From Nelumbo lutea (lineage: Eukaryota; Streptophyta; Magnoliopsida; Proteales; Nelumbonaceae): a stretch of 64,000 nucleotides of DNA. The DNA lies in assembly GCA_022828595.1 (NCBI GenBank), contig JAKGHH010000001.1, positions 143,611,017 through 143,675,016 on the forward strand. Direction: 5' to 3'. How positions within the stretch are numbered: position 1 is the stretch's first letter; the number at the start of each line of letters is the position of its first letter. Below, one piece after another: positions 35,621-49,276 of the stretch. Position numbers and translations under genes: made by a program. The notes under the pieces were generated by a model. That model was not told the origin of the DNA and searched no databases. It was given only the letters and a program-made list of their open reading frames with translations.

Positions 35621-36430
35621 CCTATGTATTATCCCAAATTGAGCCTATATTACAAGTCCTGGGTGTGTAGCACATGCGTTCTGAACCACAAAAACACGAG
35701 GGCAATCAAGTTGGGCCTGTTGCTATTGATGCCCAAGCCAAATGGACTCCCATAACAGTTCTAGCCTCTATGAGATTAGGAAACCACTAGGTTGTATTTA
35801 AGGTCTCATTTAGGAGGGCGTTAGCATTTACTAATCCACTTTGAAGAAGCTACTAAAAAGACTACTTTCACCAAAAAGTTGATTTTTCAGCTCATGTAAG
35901 CTTTTTTGGCTTTATACCAAACATGGTTCAATGTATTAGTCGTATGTCCCAAACCAATCTAGTGATAATGTAAAATGCCAATCTTGCACTATTTCATAAT
36001 TTCATACTTTAATATAAATTGGGCATTTTTCATTCATGTCTTTTTGCTTATAATTACATGAATAGTCCATAGTATTTTTGTTGAGTTGGTATATTCTTTA
36101 AATGTGTGAGGAATTTGAGATATGTCTATCATTGGTACAAAATTCTAAAATAGTTCATAGTTATAGGGTTATCAAGAGGGCTTTGATAATAGAAGATGAC
36201 TAGCACATATTATGATTGCCTTAAGGGGTGACAAATCTCAAGTCACTTGTATGGAGACACCAAAGAAAATATATGGATGCTTGTTAAAGAACAAGTTTAT
36301 TGAACCTGACCCACTAATAGAACAATCACATGGAATCAATTGCCAATAATTGTTTCTATCATCACAATTATGTAGATGATCCTTAGACTTGAGGCATCAT
36401 GGATATTTTGTGTATGAGCCGCTATATTTT
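35621..36430. other. Intergenic, nothing recognised
   Basis: AT-rich DNA without a recognised gene or complete repeat. Confidence 0.5.
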
Positions 36431-36434
36431 GATT

Positions 36435-38150
36435 GTGCATGTTGGACAATATATGCCCTTAATCAGACTGATATACATAAATATTTTTTTATAAATGAAT
36501 AAAGTACACTATTGTTTCATGTTGACATTGATATGTTTTTTGTGAATTACTCCTTAAATTAGATACTTGTGAGACCTATGTTAGTTTAGAATATTCTTAA
36601 TCATTGGATAGACTTGGAAAGTTTATCCTACCAAGACTGACACTGGTATGCTGCCAAACAGTTGGAGCAGCTTGTCTCAACTATTAGGGTTAGACCCTAA
36701 GCACAGGCAGTGTGTGTTTGGAAAAAACACTGAACGTAGACCGATTTCTAGTTGTACCCTAGACCTTGGAGATAGATGGGCAAAATTGAAAAGTTACATA
36801 AAACCCCAGACTAGATTATGATACTACATTAGGTGTTGGACTGCGTTGTCTTTGATGTGCCGATCAGTGAGACCCATCAAGGGTCAACACCTGGGCATGT
36901 TGGGGCAGTTTGGGAGTTCACCTAAGTGGGTGATCATAGTGATAGGCTTGGCCCCTTTATCGGACAAAATGAATATCAAGGTTTGTACTCTCTCTTATAG
37001 AAATCTAAATTGTTGGCAGTGGATTTCAAATGTATTTGAAATCATTTTTTTGCAAAATGTACTTATATGTTATATACTACTATTTTATGAAAAATGTTTT
37101 AACCCTATGATCCATCTGAGCAGAAAGTGTGGCACTACACCTTGCAGCTAGGGGAGAGGTTCTTCCCTGTCAAGTAATAATTTGATCATTATGGGCCGAA
37201 AGATTAAGTGTAAGAGACTATTACAAGGTTAATTACTTGATGGTTTTTAGCTCACTTAAGTCCGTTATCCTTGGGTCTTCATAGAATGGTTGAATCTAAT
37301 GATCATTTAGGTGTAAATGTTGGGCCCATACTGAGCTCATGATGATTGACTCAAGGGTTCACTGCTCTGAATAGTGAATTTGGCCTAGCCTCTTACAGAG
37401 GTGGGGCCGAACCCTTATGGATTTGCATGAAACCTCTGTGGGATCCCATGCCATACAACATCAAGCCTAAAGTGGTCATTCAACACTTAGGGTTGTGAGC
37501 CTTTGAAGTAAACGGGCTTAAGGCCCATGATTAATATGATTAATTAAGTTATATCATGTACTTTTACGACAAATCTGAGTTTAGTAATAGGTATGGAGCA
37601 CCTATCCTCTTAAAAGGATAAGGCTTATCTTTTAGTAGAGTCTAAATCCAAATCGGATTTGGATAATCTCCTAATTTGACTAGGAGAGTGCTCTATAAGT
37701 AGATAAGAAGAAGAAGAGGGCGAGCCAAACTTGAACACCTATCTCTCTTGTTTTCTCATTTTCTCTTTTGTCTCCCAAGAAATCCTAGAACGACCTAGGT
37801 TTTCAAGAACTTATTTTGATTAGTTTTTTTCTTTGTTAAATTTCAGGCTCAATTACCCCACTCGATCCAAACAAGTTGAATAGTAGATTTGTTGAAAAAT
37901 AAGTGTTGTTGAATCGGTTCCCTATACACTATGTCATTTTCAGTTGGAGAACAGTTTTGGGTCTGACATTGGGCGTGAACTACCACATTGGGAGCTACAA
38001 TTTGTGGTCTCCATATCAGGTATAATCTCCCTTAATTTTGGTTTAAAATCTGGTACAGTTTAATGCAAGAACGACCCTAAAATTTTATATTTCAATTTAC
38101 TAGAAAATCGGCTCACGAGAAAGTTAAAAAAAAAATTGAAATTTTGGCAA
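36435..38150 (+). repeat. Dispersed 1.7-kb repeat, copy 1
   Basis: It aligns by eye, in order and direction, with 46625-48385. Shared landmarks are the ATTGTTTCATG block, TTAGTTTAGAATATT, GGGTTAGACCCTAAGCA, GATCATTTA, CCCATGCCATACAA and GACATTGGGC. It begins TGTTGGACA. It may be a solo or degenerate LTR, but no primer site or coding part is attached. No open reading frame. Confidence 0.6.
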
Positions 38151-40365
38151 GCCATTTTGCATAATTCAGCCATCCATCTAATGGATTCTAACCCTATTCC
38201 AATAGTGCAAACACTTGTGTCCCCTTAACTAAGGGATTTAAGCATGCACATGTTGACTATACTGTCTTATACATGGAAGTGTAGAATTTTTTGTGTGATT
38301 GAAATTGATGCGACTCAATAAGTCTTTGAACAAGCATAATGGTTTATAGAAAGAGTTCCAATTGTCACCATATGAGTTGTCATCAATTTAATGGGACGTA
38401 TGGTTGAGCCAATGAAATTTAACATATTCAGCATGATCTTTGCTATTTTGGGACATTATATGATAAAAGGATCCAATTGCATGGTAACTGTAGATTTAAA
38501 GGTTCATTTGTTGAATTCAAATTATTACGGTGGTCATGAAATACTGTTAGGTGTCAATTATCACTTGTGATCTATAGAATCCCTATGAATAATGATCATA
38601 ATTCACATCCAAGGGAGAATGAAAAGAGTTTTAATTCATGCCCCTAGGATGATTTGAAAAACCAGAAAAGCCATGAAGGTATCTTTCACAATGCCCATTT
38701 GGGAGCGCTTTCATGCAGTGGTTTCTGGCATTGCAAGGTAGGCCACATGAAAAGTCATGAATCTATATTTGATGGAAAACCCAGGAAGACCAAAAATGCT
38801 TGCACTGAGTTGAGAAATTGACATTAGGGTGAAGCTAGTTTTGGTGGCTTCTTCAAAGCGTCTCAGATAATGACATTCAATCAATGTTGAAGCCCTCCCA
38901 AACAGCCCCTAAGGCTGAAAATGATATCCATTTTTCTGAATCTAGATCGAAATCAGATACAGTTCATATTTCATAGTTTATATTTGGATTGAATATGGAC
39001 CAAATGCTGCCCAATCCAATATAATTTCATCCAATAATATATATGTTTACATTTTTAATTCATGTTATATAATGTCAACAATTCCTTATTTTTAGATTAT
39101 TTTGTTAATTTTTAATTGAATTTATTAGCTATTCAATATCCAAATTTAATATAAATTCTAGACAAAACCTTTGGTGCATCAGTTGTACCGTGCAACAAAA
39201 GATGATGACTAATGATATATTTGCTTCATGTGTTGTTAAAATTGAAAGTAAATCTATATTATATAAGGCAGATATATACTTGCCTTGGGTTCCATGTTAG
39301 TGATAAAAGTTAATTTCAAATATCACATATCATACATGGTTGATATTTTTTTCTTGAAGACATGTATAACACTAGTCTTGTTAAACATAAAAGTACACTT
39401 TGTAAAACATGTATCAATGATCTAGATGTCTTTAGCATGATTGCTTGAGATTTGGATTCAATATGTAGCCAATATCAATGAAAACAAAAACAAAAAAGAT
39501 GGACATCCTATTAGAATTAAGTCTTATTCATCCACTAACAGGAAAGTAAAGTGGTCACTGCTCTGTGAAACCAGCAGCCGGGCATCTTACGTTGCCCTCT
39601 ACTTTAAGAGCCACTTGGTGGGGTGGGTGAGCCAGAAGCTCTGTGAAACCAGTCTTCACAGAACCCATGAAGCTGATCACTCCCTACTTGGACTGGGTGA
39701 GCCAGAATTTAGCCGAAGAAGCTTAACCCTATAGACCCAATACAATGTCCAATCACCTTGTTGCCCTTGCTTGGGTTATAAGTCCATACCACTGAGCTTG
39801 GTTAGAAGTAGTGTGAGTCTAACATGCATCTAAAAGTTTTCTTTCTTTCTTTCTTTCTTTCTTTCTTTTGTCAATAAAGGAGAAAGAAGATGGGACTAAT
39901 TCATTCTTTCTTTATTTTGTCAATAAAGGTGAAAGGCGATGGGACTAATAGCAATCTAATAGTAAAATAATTGAGCAATAAAAGAATTGTTAAAATTGCT
40001 CCTATATCTATAGATGGACCCCAAAAAACGAGGGCTATTGAACTAGCCTGTTAGGCCTAAGCCAAAGGGACTTTTAAAACATCACAAATAAACTAATAGA
40101 AATATACTATGCAAATTGAAAATTAGATGAGTTATGAGATAATGAAGGAGCTATTTTAGATGAAAACCTGAAAACCATTAACATTATGATTTCCCTAATA
40201 TGAAAACTTTAAGAGAGCATTTTCCCCCTAATATAGGGTTAATATTGTTTCAACGAATCACTCATGGTTTGGTGGATAATTTGAGTTCAAGCATTCAAAA
40301 TATGCTTGTTTTTTCATTGAAATTAAAACATAAATTTTAGTACCCGAACAAGAGAAGTTATACAA
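38151..40365. other. Intergenic, nothing recognised
   Basis: AT-rich. Contains a (CTTT)n microsatellite at 39841-39869 and a partly repeated CTCTGTGAAACCAG motif at 39560 and 39640. Confidence 0.5.
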
Positions 40366-41734
40366 TTGGTGTTGGGATCTATTATGGCCTTACCCAAGAA
40401 GGGTGAATTGGGTATGATTAAAAAACTAGTCTTTCTTGATAAATTAAAATAAGTTGCAACAAAATGGAAGGCTTAGAGAATACAAAAGCAATCAATTAAA
40501 AGAATATACAATAAATTCAAATAACCACATAAAGTACAACTAGAAAGTAAACAATGTAAGTACAGTAGCTATGAGTGTATGTGTGTGCAAACTTGAAATT
40601 AAATGTTCAAAGATTCAATAGCTTAGATGACTGCTAAATATAATCTTAAGAACAAGTAAATAATTGCTTGTAATGAACTTAAGAACAAATTGGTGTAACT
40701 AGTTAATAAATGAAAACATTAGAAACAAATAATTACAATAGTGTAAATGTAAAATAGTTACTTCGTTGGCTATTAGCAGATAGTAAACTTAGTAAACAAT
40801 TAAACACTATAAGTGTTGAAAGTAAATGTTAGTAGATCAATAATTGCACCAAGATATTGGTATTTCGTAGTTTAAAAGAAATTCTATACTATATATAAAG
40901 GTGTGGATATAGGAGTAAAAGTTTTTTGGACTAAAATTACCCTCCATTTTTTTTTAGAAATGGTATAAAATTCATTTTTATTACATCTTCAATGCTAGTT
41001 TTTATGGCTGCTAAAATACTCATATTTGTGCATTTAGTACATCTCTAATTGTAAGGGTTAAAAATGTAACTTCAATTATTACTTTCCACCTCATTTAATC
41101 TACTCTCATTAAGTCTTATACTTAAGGTATTAATTTCCATTTTCTCTTATTAAATCCTATATTTAAATTATTTTTCACTAATAAATACTACTAATTAATT
41201 ATATCTATGTCAATATTTTTAACAATATAAATCCATGCATTTTAAAACTGACTAAAAAACAAAACCATTCTTTATCCAAGTAGTGGCTAAGAAATTGAAC
41301 CATTCGAATCAAGTTGATCAACCTATGAAGTCATAGTTAGGTAACAAAAGTTTTAAAATATAAAAAATAAAAAAATATATAGAAAAAAGTAGACACATTT
41401 ATGATATTTTATTAATCAAATTTAAAAACTAAGTGTAATAAACAAGATATATTTTTATTGACATGAAAATGAAATATATAATTTACAACTAACCAAAAAT
41501 GAAATTATTTTATTATTTGACAAAGTCAATAGTTCAACTTTTGGGTCAAATATGTTAACCTTTAATATCATAAATAACTAATAAAATTTAATAAAATATA
41601 AAAATACAAAAAATGAAAAATATATATAAAGTTTGCAAAAAATAAGTATAATATCATATATTTATCATATTAAACAAAAAATAAGTGTGATATTTTTACA
41701 CAGAAATATAAAAAATATAGAAAAAATTGAACAT

Positions 41735-41779
<45 letters not shown>

Positions 41780-41780
41780 A
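41735..41780 (+). repeat. (CA)n(TA)n microsatellite
   Basis: A compound CA then TA dinucleotide run. Confidence 0.9.
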
Positions 41781-42404
41781 AATATGAATAAGGTTGTGTG
41801 ACTTTTTTTACTAAAATACTTCTTTTTAAATTTAGTCATTATTTAATTATGAGGTTTAAATTGTAAATTGAACTACTACTTTTCACCTCATTCAATTCTC
41901 TTTATTTAAATCTTATATTTTTTTTTATAAATGAGCAAAAAAAAAAGATAAAATATTATAGAAAGAATAGTCTAGCCAAGTAGGTAGCCTATCAATGATA
42001 CTTGAAATTTCACAACTTCATCCAATTATCATATATATGTATAAGGTATTTATGTAATTAGATTTGAATTTTGTAATTTGCATTAATAATAAAAATATAA
42101 AATATAAAAACAAAAAAATTAAAAAATACATAAACTTTATAAAAATTTTAGATACATTATTACTATCACTATCATCATCTAGAATTTTCACATGCAAAGC
42201 ATGTGCACACTTACTAGTAAAACAAAAGTAAAGATCAAGAGTTGCATGTTAGTAACAAATTAAATGCAAAAAATTGAAAGTAAGGCAAAGATATAGAACA
42301 AGAAAAGTAAGTAAAAGTACACACACGATTTATATAGAGGTTTGGAAACCATGTCTATGTCCTCAACCTCAAAAACTCCTTGAGGATTTTCACTAACTCA
42401 AAAC

Positions 42405-42847
42405 TAGGGGTGGATTTGAGTCTAGCTGAGCTGAATACTTGGCTATTTGAGCTCGGCTTGCCAAAATAATGTTAGGCTCAAGCTCGAGCTCGATTTAGGC
42501 TAGAGACTTGAGTTCAAATTCAACTTGTCTCAAAATCTCACAAGTTTGAGTTCGGCTCTACTCGAGTTCAACTATGAGCCAAGCTTCCTATAAAAAATAA
42601 AAATTATACATATGAAAATAAAATATTATATAAATAAAAATTATTTATTATATATATATTAGGACCGATTAGGCTCACAAGCATCACGAGCCAAGCTTTA
42701 ATGGGCTCGAGCTTGGCTCGATTAACAAATGAGCCTATATATCAAGCTTGATCTCGACCTAAAGCTCGATTTAAACTGAGTTGGATCGATCTCTTTATAA
42801 GCCAAGCTCAAATAGCTCATGAAAAGATCGATTTATTTTCACACCTA
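42405..42847. mobile_element. Small hAT element with 8-bp target duplication (7 of 8)
   Basis: CTCAAAAC at 42397-42404 and CTTAAAAC at 42848-42855. The ends are TAGGGGTGGATTTGAG on the left and CACACCTA on the right, complement TAGGTGTG. The interior has alternating GAGCTCGA motifs around a TATATATATA core. Confidence 0.85.
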
Positions 42848-44220
42848 CTTAAAACTAGTTGGACTTCTGAGTGACAACAAAGCATATACAACTAACAAGA
42901 CTTTTGGGTGCTATCCCAACCTAACCTGGTATAACTTATAGCATCTACCTAACCTAGATTGGACTTATGGGTGTCATTTGAATCTTTAATGGTGGTCAAC
43001 CCTATAACACCTTGGAACTCAGATGATATTACAATGTAGCACAAATACAACAAGATACAAAGCCTCTCAATAGGTAAATAATACAATATACAAGTCAAAA
43101 TATTCAAATGCAAGAGATTAACTAACTTAGATGCTCAACTTAGTGAAGAGATTCATAATAGCTTGGGTGAGACTGTAGAGGAGGACTTCTCAACTTTCCT
43201 CACACTTGAAACTATTGAAACTTAGAAATCTCTTTTAAAAGTAAAAGAACTCTTGCAAACATAATTACTCTCAACTAGTTGCATGATATATACAATGTAA
43301 GCTTTCATTGATTTTGAGCTAAAACCTATTATTTATAGAGGATGGAGAGCAAGTGACCATTATATAAGAGCTAGAAGATTTTTACCATTCATGGAAGGGC
43401 AAATCTAAAGTGCCCCTAAGCTTTTAGGAAATTGACTTACTCATCCCTATTATTTAGGAATTGCCTTAAATTATCCCCAAGTTTTCTAATTAATGACTAA
43501 ATCCTCTCTTATTGTTTAGAAATTGTTATTTAAATTTTCAAAATGAAACATTTGAATGAAAAACAAGTTTTATTTTTATTTTTTTGTCTCTCTTCTTTGA
43601 ACTCCAAAATTGGCTATAATGGTTATGCTCTCTATATAGATATGGTAATAAAAGGATTAACAGTGTGAACTTCCCATTGTCAATGACGTCACCTCCGTTT
43701 GCACCAAGATTCTACCATGGCTGGAACAAAAATGTCAATTTTGGTAGTGGTGGCCCAAAGCTGTATTTATTTGTGACTTTGCATAGTGGCTAATCTACTA
43801 TTCTATATCGCTATTCACCACCACTAATAACGAGATTTTAGAGAGTAAGGGAGATAAAAATTATATTGCCATTATATAAAATATTATAAAAAATGACAAC
43901 GAATAACATGTTTTTGTTACATATTAAAGAGAAAAAATGAGGGAAAGAATGAGTTTCATTCTATGTAATCTTTGACATTAGTTCGCTAGTATGTACCATC
44001 CAATCCGATGATTAAATTAATCTAAAACACTAACTTGACATCTCAACCAATTAAAACTTAAGACCTCTTTGTCTTAATTACTGCAACTCCCTTCAATAAA
44101 TATATTTTTTGTGGGTATGAGGAATTATGAGACTTGAAGAATGAAGATTCATCCTGAGATGTGTTGTCAATATTTGGTTTGGTTTGAAAGAAAAGAAAGA
44201 GCTTCCCTTTCATTTCTACC

Positions 44221-44461
44221 AAGGTTCAAAATATTGATACACCCGATAAGTCAGTAGGGGCATATCGGGCATTTTGATACCTTTTTTTTACTTATTTTTT
44301 ATTTTTTTTCAAAATTGGTTCAGGGGAGCCGGTCTAGGACCCCTCCATCTCTTGAACCGATCAGACCCTCGATACACCCACTGTAGGGGCATATCGAAAA
44401 GGTCCTAGAACGATATGTATCAGCCGATACGGGCCGATATGTAACGACACTTTGAACCTTG
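44221..44461. mobile_element. MITE with inverted CAAGGTTCAAA ends
   Basis: The left end CAAGGTTCAAAATATTGATAC pairs with the complement of the right end, CAAGGTTCAAAGTGTCG. The interior has repeated ATATCGG/CCGATA motifs and GGAGCCGGTCTAGGACCC. A truncated relative is at 55805-55925. No clear target duplication. Confidence 0.65.
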
Positions 44462-44593
44462 ATCTCTATAGTTTACTTCTCATCTATCCCATAAAAATCA
44501 AACCATCTCTACAAAATCTACACTTGGGCTCTTAGGAAAATGATGAACATTGCAGTTTATTTGAACAAGTAGTTAGCTTTCATCTCTTTGTAT

Positions 44594-44770
44594 TAGGGGT
44601 GGTCACGAGTCGAGCTCTTCACGAGCTACTCGATCTCAGCTCGTGAAAAACTCAACTCGTCTCGGTCTCAACCAAGCCTTGAGCTCAATTTAAAGGTTCA
44701 TTTATTAATCGAGTCGAGTTCGAGCCTAATAAAGCTCCATGAGGCTCGCGAGCCGAGCTCAAATAGCTAC

Positions 44771-44809
<39 letters not shown>

Positions 44810-44984
44810 GTATAAATATAAATATAAAATTATAGAAAATAATATATAATAAAAATATTGTATATATATTGTTTTTATAAAACATTTTTCTCAAGTTGAA
44901 CTCAAGCTTGAGCCTTGTACTACCTTGGCAACCTGAGCTTGAGCCTCGTACTATTCGGTTTGACTTGGCTTGAATCCACCCCTA
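44594..44984. mobile_element. Small hAT element with 8-bp target duplication (7 of 8)
   Basis: CTTTGTAT at 44586-44593 and CTCTGTAT at 44985-44992. The ends are TAGGGGTGG and CCACCCCTA, perfect inverted repeats over 9 bases. An (AAT)n microsatellite (44771-44807) lies in the centre. Confidence 0.9.
44771..44807 (+). repeat. (ATA)n microsatellite
   Basis: About 12 trinucleotide units inside the hAT element at 44594. Confidence 0.9.
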
Positions 44985-44999
44985 CTCTGTATCTTGTAA

Positions 45000-46620
45000 T
45001 AATTAGAGTACTTAGAGTATCCAATTTTCTAAAATACCCATTTATACTCATTGTCCATGAATGACATTTCTCAAGCATTTTCGAGCTCCATAGAGATAAC
45101 TCTATTAATGGCATTTCTCATCTTTCTCTTGAATTGTAAGCTCCCCATCCTTTCAATAGGACAAGAGTACTAAAGAACCAAGTATCCTATAAATAAGATT
45201 GCACTAGTTCACCAAACAATTGGTAGATCTAAACCAGTTAAAACACTAACTAGAAATGGTTTGGGTTAAAGTAACATGAAAGCCATAGTTCTATAAAATG
45301 ATAGAATGTTGCTACACTGTTAAGTGCTTAGACTTTTCTTTAGTGCTTGCCTTGAACATCTTCCATCTTTGTTTTCATCTATTTTCCCTCCCTCTTTGTT
45401 CCATTGTAAATAGTGGCTTGGTTTGGAAAATTTGAAGAATAATATGGGTAAAATCATCCATGAAAGGGAAATATTGCATTTTAGAAAAAAATTATACATC
45501 ACGTGGTGTCAGGTGTGGATAGATTGTAATAGAGCATTAACAAATGCTAATGGAAGGGAATGATTTAGTCAATTGTTAGAAAACTTGAGGGTAATTTAAG
45601 ATAATTTCTAATTTCCTAAAGCTTAGGGGTACTTTAAGAGAATTTCCTTTCATGGAAGTGATTCAAAGTGTCTTAAATAAGTTAGAAGGAACATAAAAAA
45701 TAGAACTACCATTATGCTTTCAAACAGTAAAAGATCTGGCAAGGCAGTCAACTACAATCAATTAATTATTGCTTGTCATACAAAGGAAGGAAACTTTTTT
45801 CTCCTTCAGTCGATCAATTCCTCCAATTAGTCAACTGATATGAGTTTTCAAACTCCAGTTGTTTAAAGTAGTCAACTATTGCATAGTGTCAAGGAATTTC
45901 ATGCCTTTGTTGTCAAGCATAGTCAATTATGCATTTTGGATAGTCGACTACTACTTGATAGTGGCTTTGGCTATCAATAATGGTTGACTATACATTTTTG
46001 GGTAGTCAGCTACATATACTTAACACTTAGAAATCTTAGAAAAATTAATCCAAAGATTTAGGGATTCTTTTACTGGCTTTCAAAATTATTTTCCAAAATT
46101 TCAAATCTTGTTTCTAAGTCCAATAAAGCTTAATAACCAACCATATTCTAGCCATTTGTCTCTAAGGTTGATTTTATCAAGTTTGGTCTTATTGAGTATC
46201 TTGTGTTATACATCTCAAGCAAATGATTATATCAAGAACCTATAAAATATGACACTTAGACCATAGATTTGATGCTTCTTTCCTCCTCGGTGAGTTGTAA
46301 CATAAATCTTCTTAACCTACTCCAAAATCTTCTTAGCACTTGTAGTCCATTCATTTTTTGATTCCCATGGAGCAATCCTTAACTTTGGAGGGAGTATTAA
46401 TGGTCTTGATGAAGTTTTAGCTAAATTAATCAATGATTCTACTTAGATTAGTTGCATACTTAGCATACCATTAGTATCTTCAATGAGTTTGTTATCATCA
46501 AACTACATAGGGTCAACAATTGAAACTTAGGAAGACCATACCTCCAAATACATACAGAATTTAGGTCAGAACCATTTGTGATAGTATTAACAGAAAATTA
46601 CATCAAACACTTTGAATTAC
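45000..46620. other. Intergenic, nothing recognised
   Basis: AT-rich, with short unconserved frames only. Confidence 0.5.
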
Positions 46621-46624
46621 TTAT

Positions 46625-48385
46625 GATAGTGTAAGACAGTGTATGCTCTTAGCTCCAATTAAATTGATGTATACAGACATTTATGAGTAATAAAAGTACA
46701 TTATTGTTTCATGATCATAATTGGTATGTTTTTGTGAATTATTCCTTAAACCATTAACATTTATGAGACTCGTGTTAGTTTAGAATATTTTTAGGCATTG
46801 AATAGACTTATGGAGTTTATCTTGACAAGACTAACATTGGTATATTGTCGAATTGTTGGAGTAACTTGTCTCAGTTGTTTGGGTTAGACCCTAAGCATAG
46901 GTAGTGAGTGTTTGGAATAAATACTAAAACTGTACCAATTTCCAGTTATGTCTTGGACATTGGAGATAGATGTGCAAAACTAGAAAGTTACACTTAACCA
47001 TAGACTTGATTATGATATTACATTAGGTTTTGGATTGAACTATCTTTGATATGCCAACTAGTGAGATCCGTCGAGGTTCAAATATTTGGGCATGTTGGGG
47101 CAGTCTAAGAAATTACCTAAGTGAATGATTGTAGTGATAGGATTGACCAATTTGTCAAACGAAGTGAATATCAGAGTTTATAGTCTCTTTGATAGAAACC
47201 TAAATTGTCTGCAGTGGATTTCAATTGTATTTGAAATTTGATTTGTAAAATGTCTTTATATGTTATATTACTATTTATGAAAAATGTTTGAGAAATGTTT
47301 TAATCCCAATATCCATCTAAACAAAGAGTATGACACTGCACTTTGCAGCTAGGGAAGATATCATTCCCTATGAGTAGTGTTTGGATGATTATGAGTCAAG
47401 ATGTTAAGTGTAAGAGATCATTATAAGTTGATTACATGATGGGATTCTTCTTATATAAGTCCATTGTCTTTGGGTCTTCATAGGATAGCTGAATGCAATG
47501 ATCATTTACATGTAAATGTTGACCCCAACTGAACCCATGTTGATTAGGCTAGGGGTTCACTACCCTTGAGTAGTGAATTCAGCCTAGCTTCTTCTAGAGA
47601 TGGGGCTGAACCCTTATGAACTTGTGCAAGACTTTTATGGATCCCATGCCATACAATGTTCAAGCCTACATGACCTTTCAATGCATAAGAAAGTAAGCCA
47701 TTAAAGTTAATGGGCCTAAGGCCTATTACTAATACGATTAGTTAAGCAGACACCTAATAACTTAACTAATATGATTAGTTAAGTTGTCATGTAGTTTGGG
47801 GTGGATTTAGGTCATCTATTTGGGTATGGAGCATCCATTCTAACAATAAAGATAAACCCTAATCCAAATTTGATTTGAATTCAGCTCCTAGTAGGACTAA
47901 GAGTATGCTCTATACAAGGGAAGAGAGAGATGGGCAAACCATTCTATCATAAGCTTTCTCCAATTCTCTATCACCTCTCTTGTTCCCATAAAACCCTAAT
48001 TCGTTTTAGCCCTAGTGGGGATGCTTTTCTTTTAGTTCCTAACTGTGTTTTTGGAGAAAAACATTAGTTGTAAGAAAGTTCACACTTCTATATCAATCTC
48101 AAGAAGATTGGAGGTTCAAAGTGCAGAAAACTGTGTTGCTAAATTGACTTCACTTCATTGCTACACCATCAGGAAATTGGGTCAGATTTGACATTGGGCA
48201 TGAACTATCACTTTGATAGATGCGTTTGTAGACTCCATAATAGGTATCATAAAAAATTAATTTAGTTTTTTAATTTAGTCTAATTTAGTGCAAGATTGAT
48301 CCCAAGATTTCATATTTCAAAATCACTAAGAAATTACTTCTTGGGTTGGGTTAGAAAATTTTTAAAATTTGGCCTTCCAATTCCT
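46625..48385 (+). repeat. Dispersed 1.7-kb repeat, copy 2
   Basis: A diverged direct copy of 36435-38150, about 10.2 kb downstream. It is followed by a LINE fragment, which copy 1 is not. Confidence 0.6.
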
Positions 48386-48409
48386 TGCCTAAATCTTCCC
48401 TTTCATATT

Positions 48410-48960
48410 AGGATCTCCTCTTAAATGTGACATGGTGGTTGTATCCTTTGTGGTGGATGGTAATAGCTCCATTTAGTGTACTTCTTTCATTAGGAATTTC
48501 AATGATAGGAAATTAGAAATGGTAACTGAATTGCTAACCATGCTCCATAGTCAACACCAAAACGTGGACTCTTATGATTTAAGATGTTCAAAATGGAACC
48601 ACTCAAGTGGTTTCACTATCAAGTCCTTTTATAAGGGCCTAGTGGGTGAACCACAAGAGTATTTTCTTAGAAAAGCAATTTGGGGGTTTGTGATTCCTTC
48701 AAAGGTAGAGTTTTTCACTTGGGTCATTTTATTGGAAAAATGCCTCACTAAAGACATGCTTATAAAGAAGGGCTTCAACTTTGTAGTTATGATATGCCCA
48801 TTTTGTTTTCACTACAACTCTAGTGTAGTAGTGTGGAACCATTTTTTGAAGGCATTGGTGCTTTCCCAAATCAATGACAACACTTTTGGAATGGTGCAAG
48901 TTAATGGAATGACTAAAAATAGGAAAGCTTGTTGGTTGACATTCCCTTAGTAAGTATTTT
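48410..48960 (+). mobile_element. LINE fragment (zinc-finger RVT region)
   Basis: Translation on the plus strand gives KWNHSSGFTIKSFY, then IPSKVEFFTWVILLEKCLT and MICPFC. This is the order of the plant LINE zf-RVT segment. It is truncated on both sides. Confidence 0.75.
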
Positions 48961-49081
48961 GGCTATTTGGCCTCAGAGAAATACCATAACTTTTGAGGAT
49001 GATACCTTGGATTCTTTTTTTTTTTTTTAAGTGTAAATTTTTTCCTCACAACACTTGTATATATGTATATATGTGTGTGTA

Positions 49082-49255
49082 TTAGGATTGCGAACCTCAT
49101 GAGCCGAGCTTGGCTTGAGCTTGCTCAACTAGCAAACAAGCTTATATATTGGGCTCAAGCTTGTATCGAAGGTCGGTTTGAGTTGAGTCAAATCAAGTTT
49201 TTCACAAGTTAAGTTCGAATAATTCATGAAAATCTCGATTTATTTCACCCTTACG
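49082..49255. repeat. Truncated small hAT-like repeat
   Basis: TAGGATTGCGAACC followed by GAGCCGAGCTTGGCTTGAGCTTG and, later, TCGATTTATTTCACCCTTA resembles the ends and body of the small hAT family at 9403 and 42405. No target duplication. Confidence 0.45.
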
Positions 49256-49276
49256 TGACACTCATGTAGTTCCACA

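Larger units (their letters stand above)
40366..43660. other. Possible degraded LTR retrotransposon DNA
   Basis: Motifs such as AAGAAGGGTGAATTGGGT (40396) and GGTTTGGAAACCATGTC with CTCAACCTCAAAAACTCCTTG (42338-42380) are of the kind seen in plant copia-type LTRs. No coding sequence or paired LTR could be defined. A CA/TA microsatellite lies at 41735-41780. The small hAT element at 42405 is inserted here. Confidence 0.3.

Noticed and set aside
44221..44461. MULE or hAT class assignment for this MITE
   Set aside because: No 8- or 9-bp duplication could be found at its ends.
36435..48385. Calling the 1.7-kb repeats a definite LTR pair
   Set aside because: No primer site, polypurine tract, coding region or target duplication could be seen. 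Reported only as repeats.
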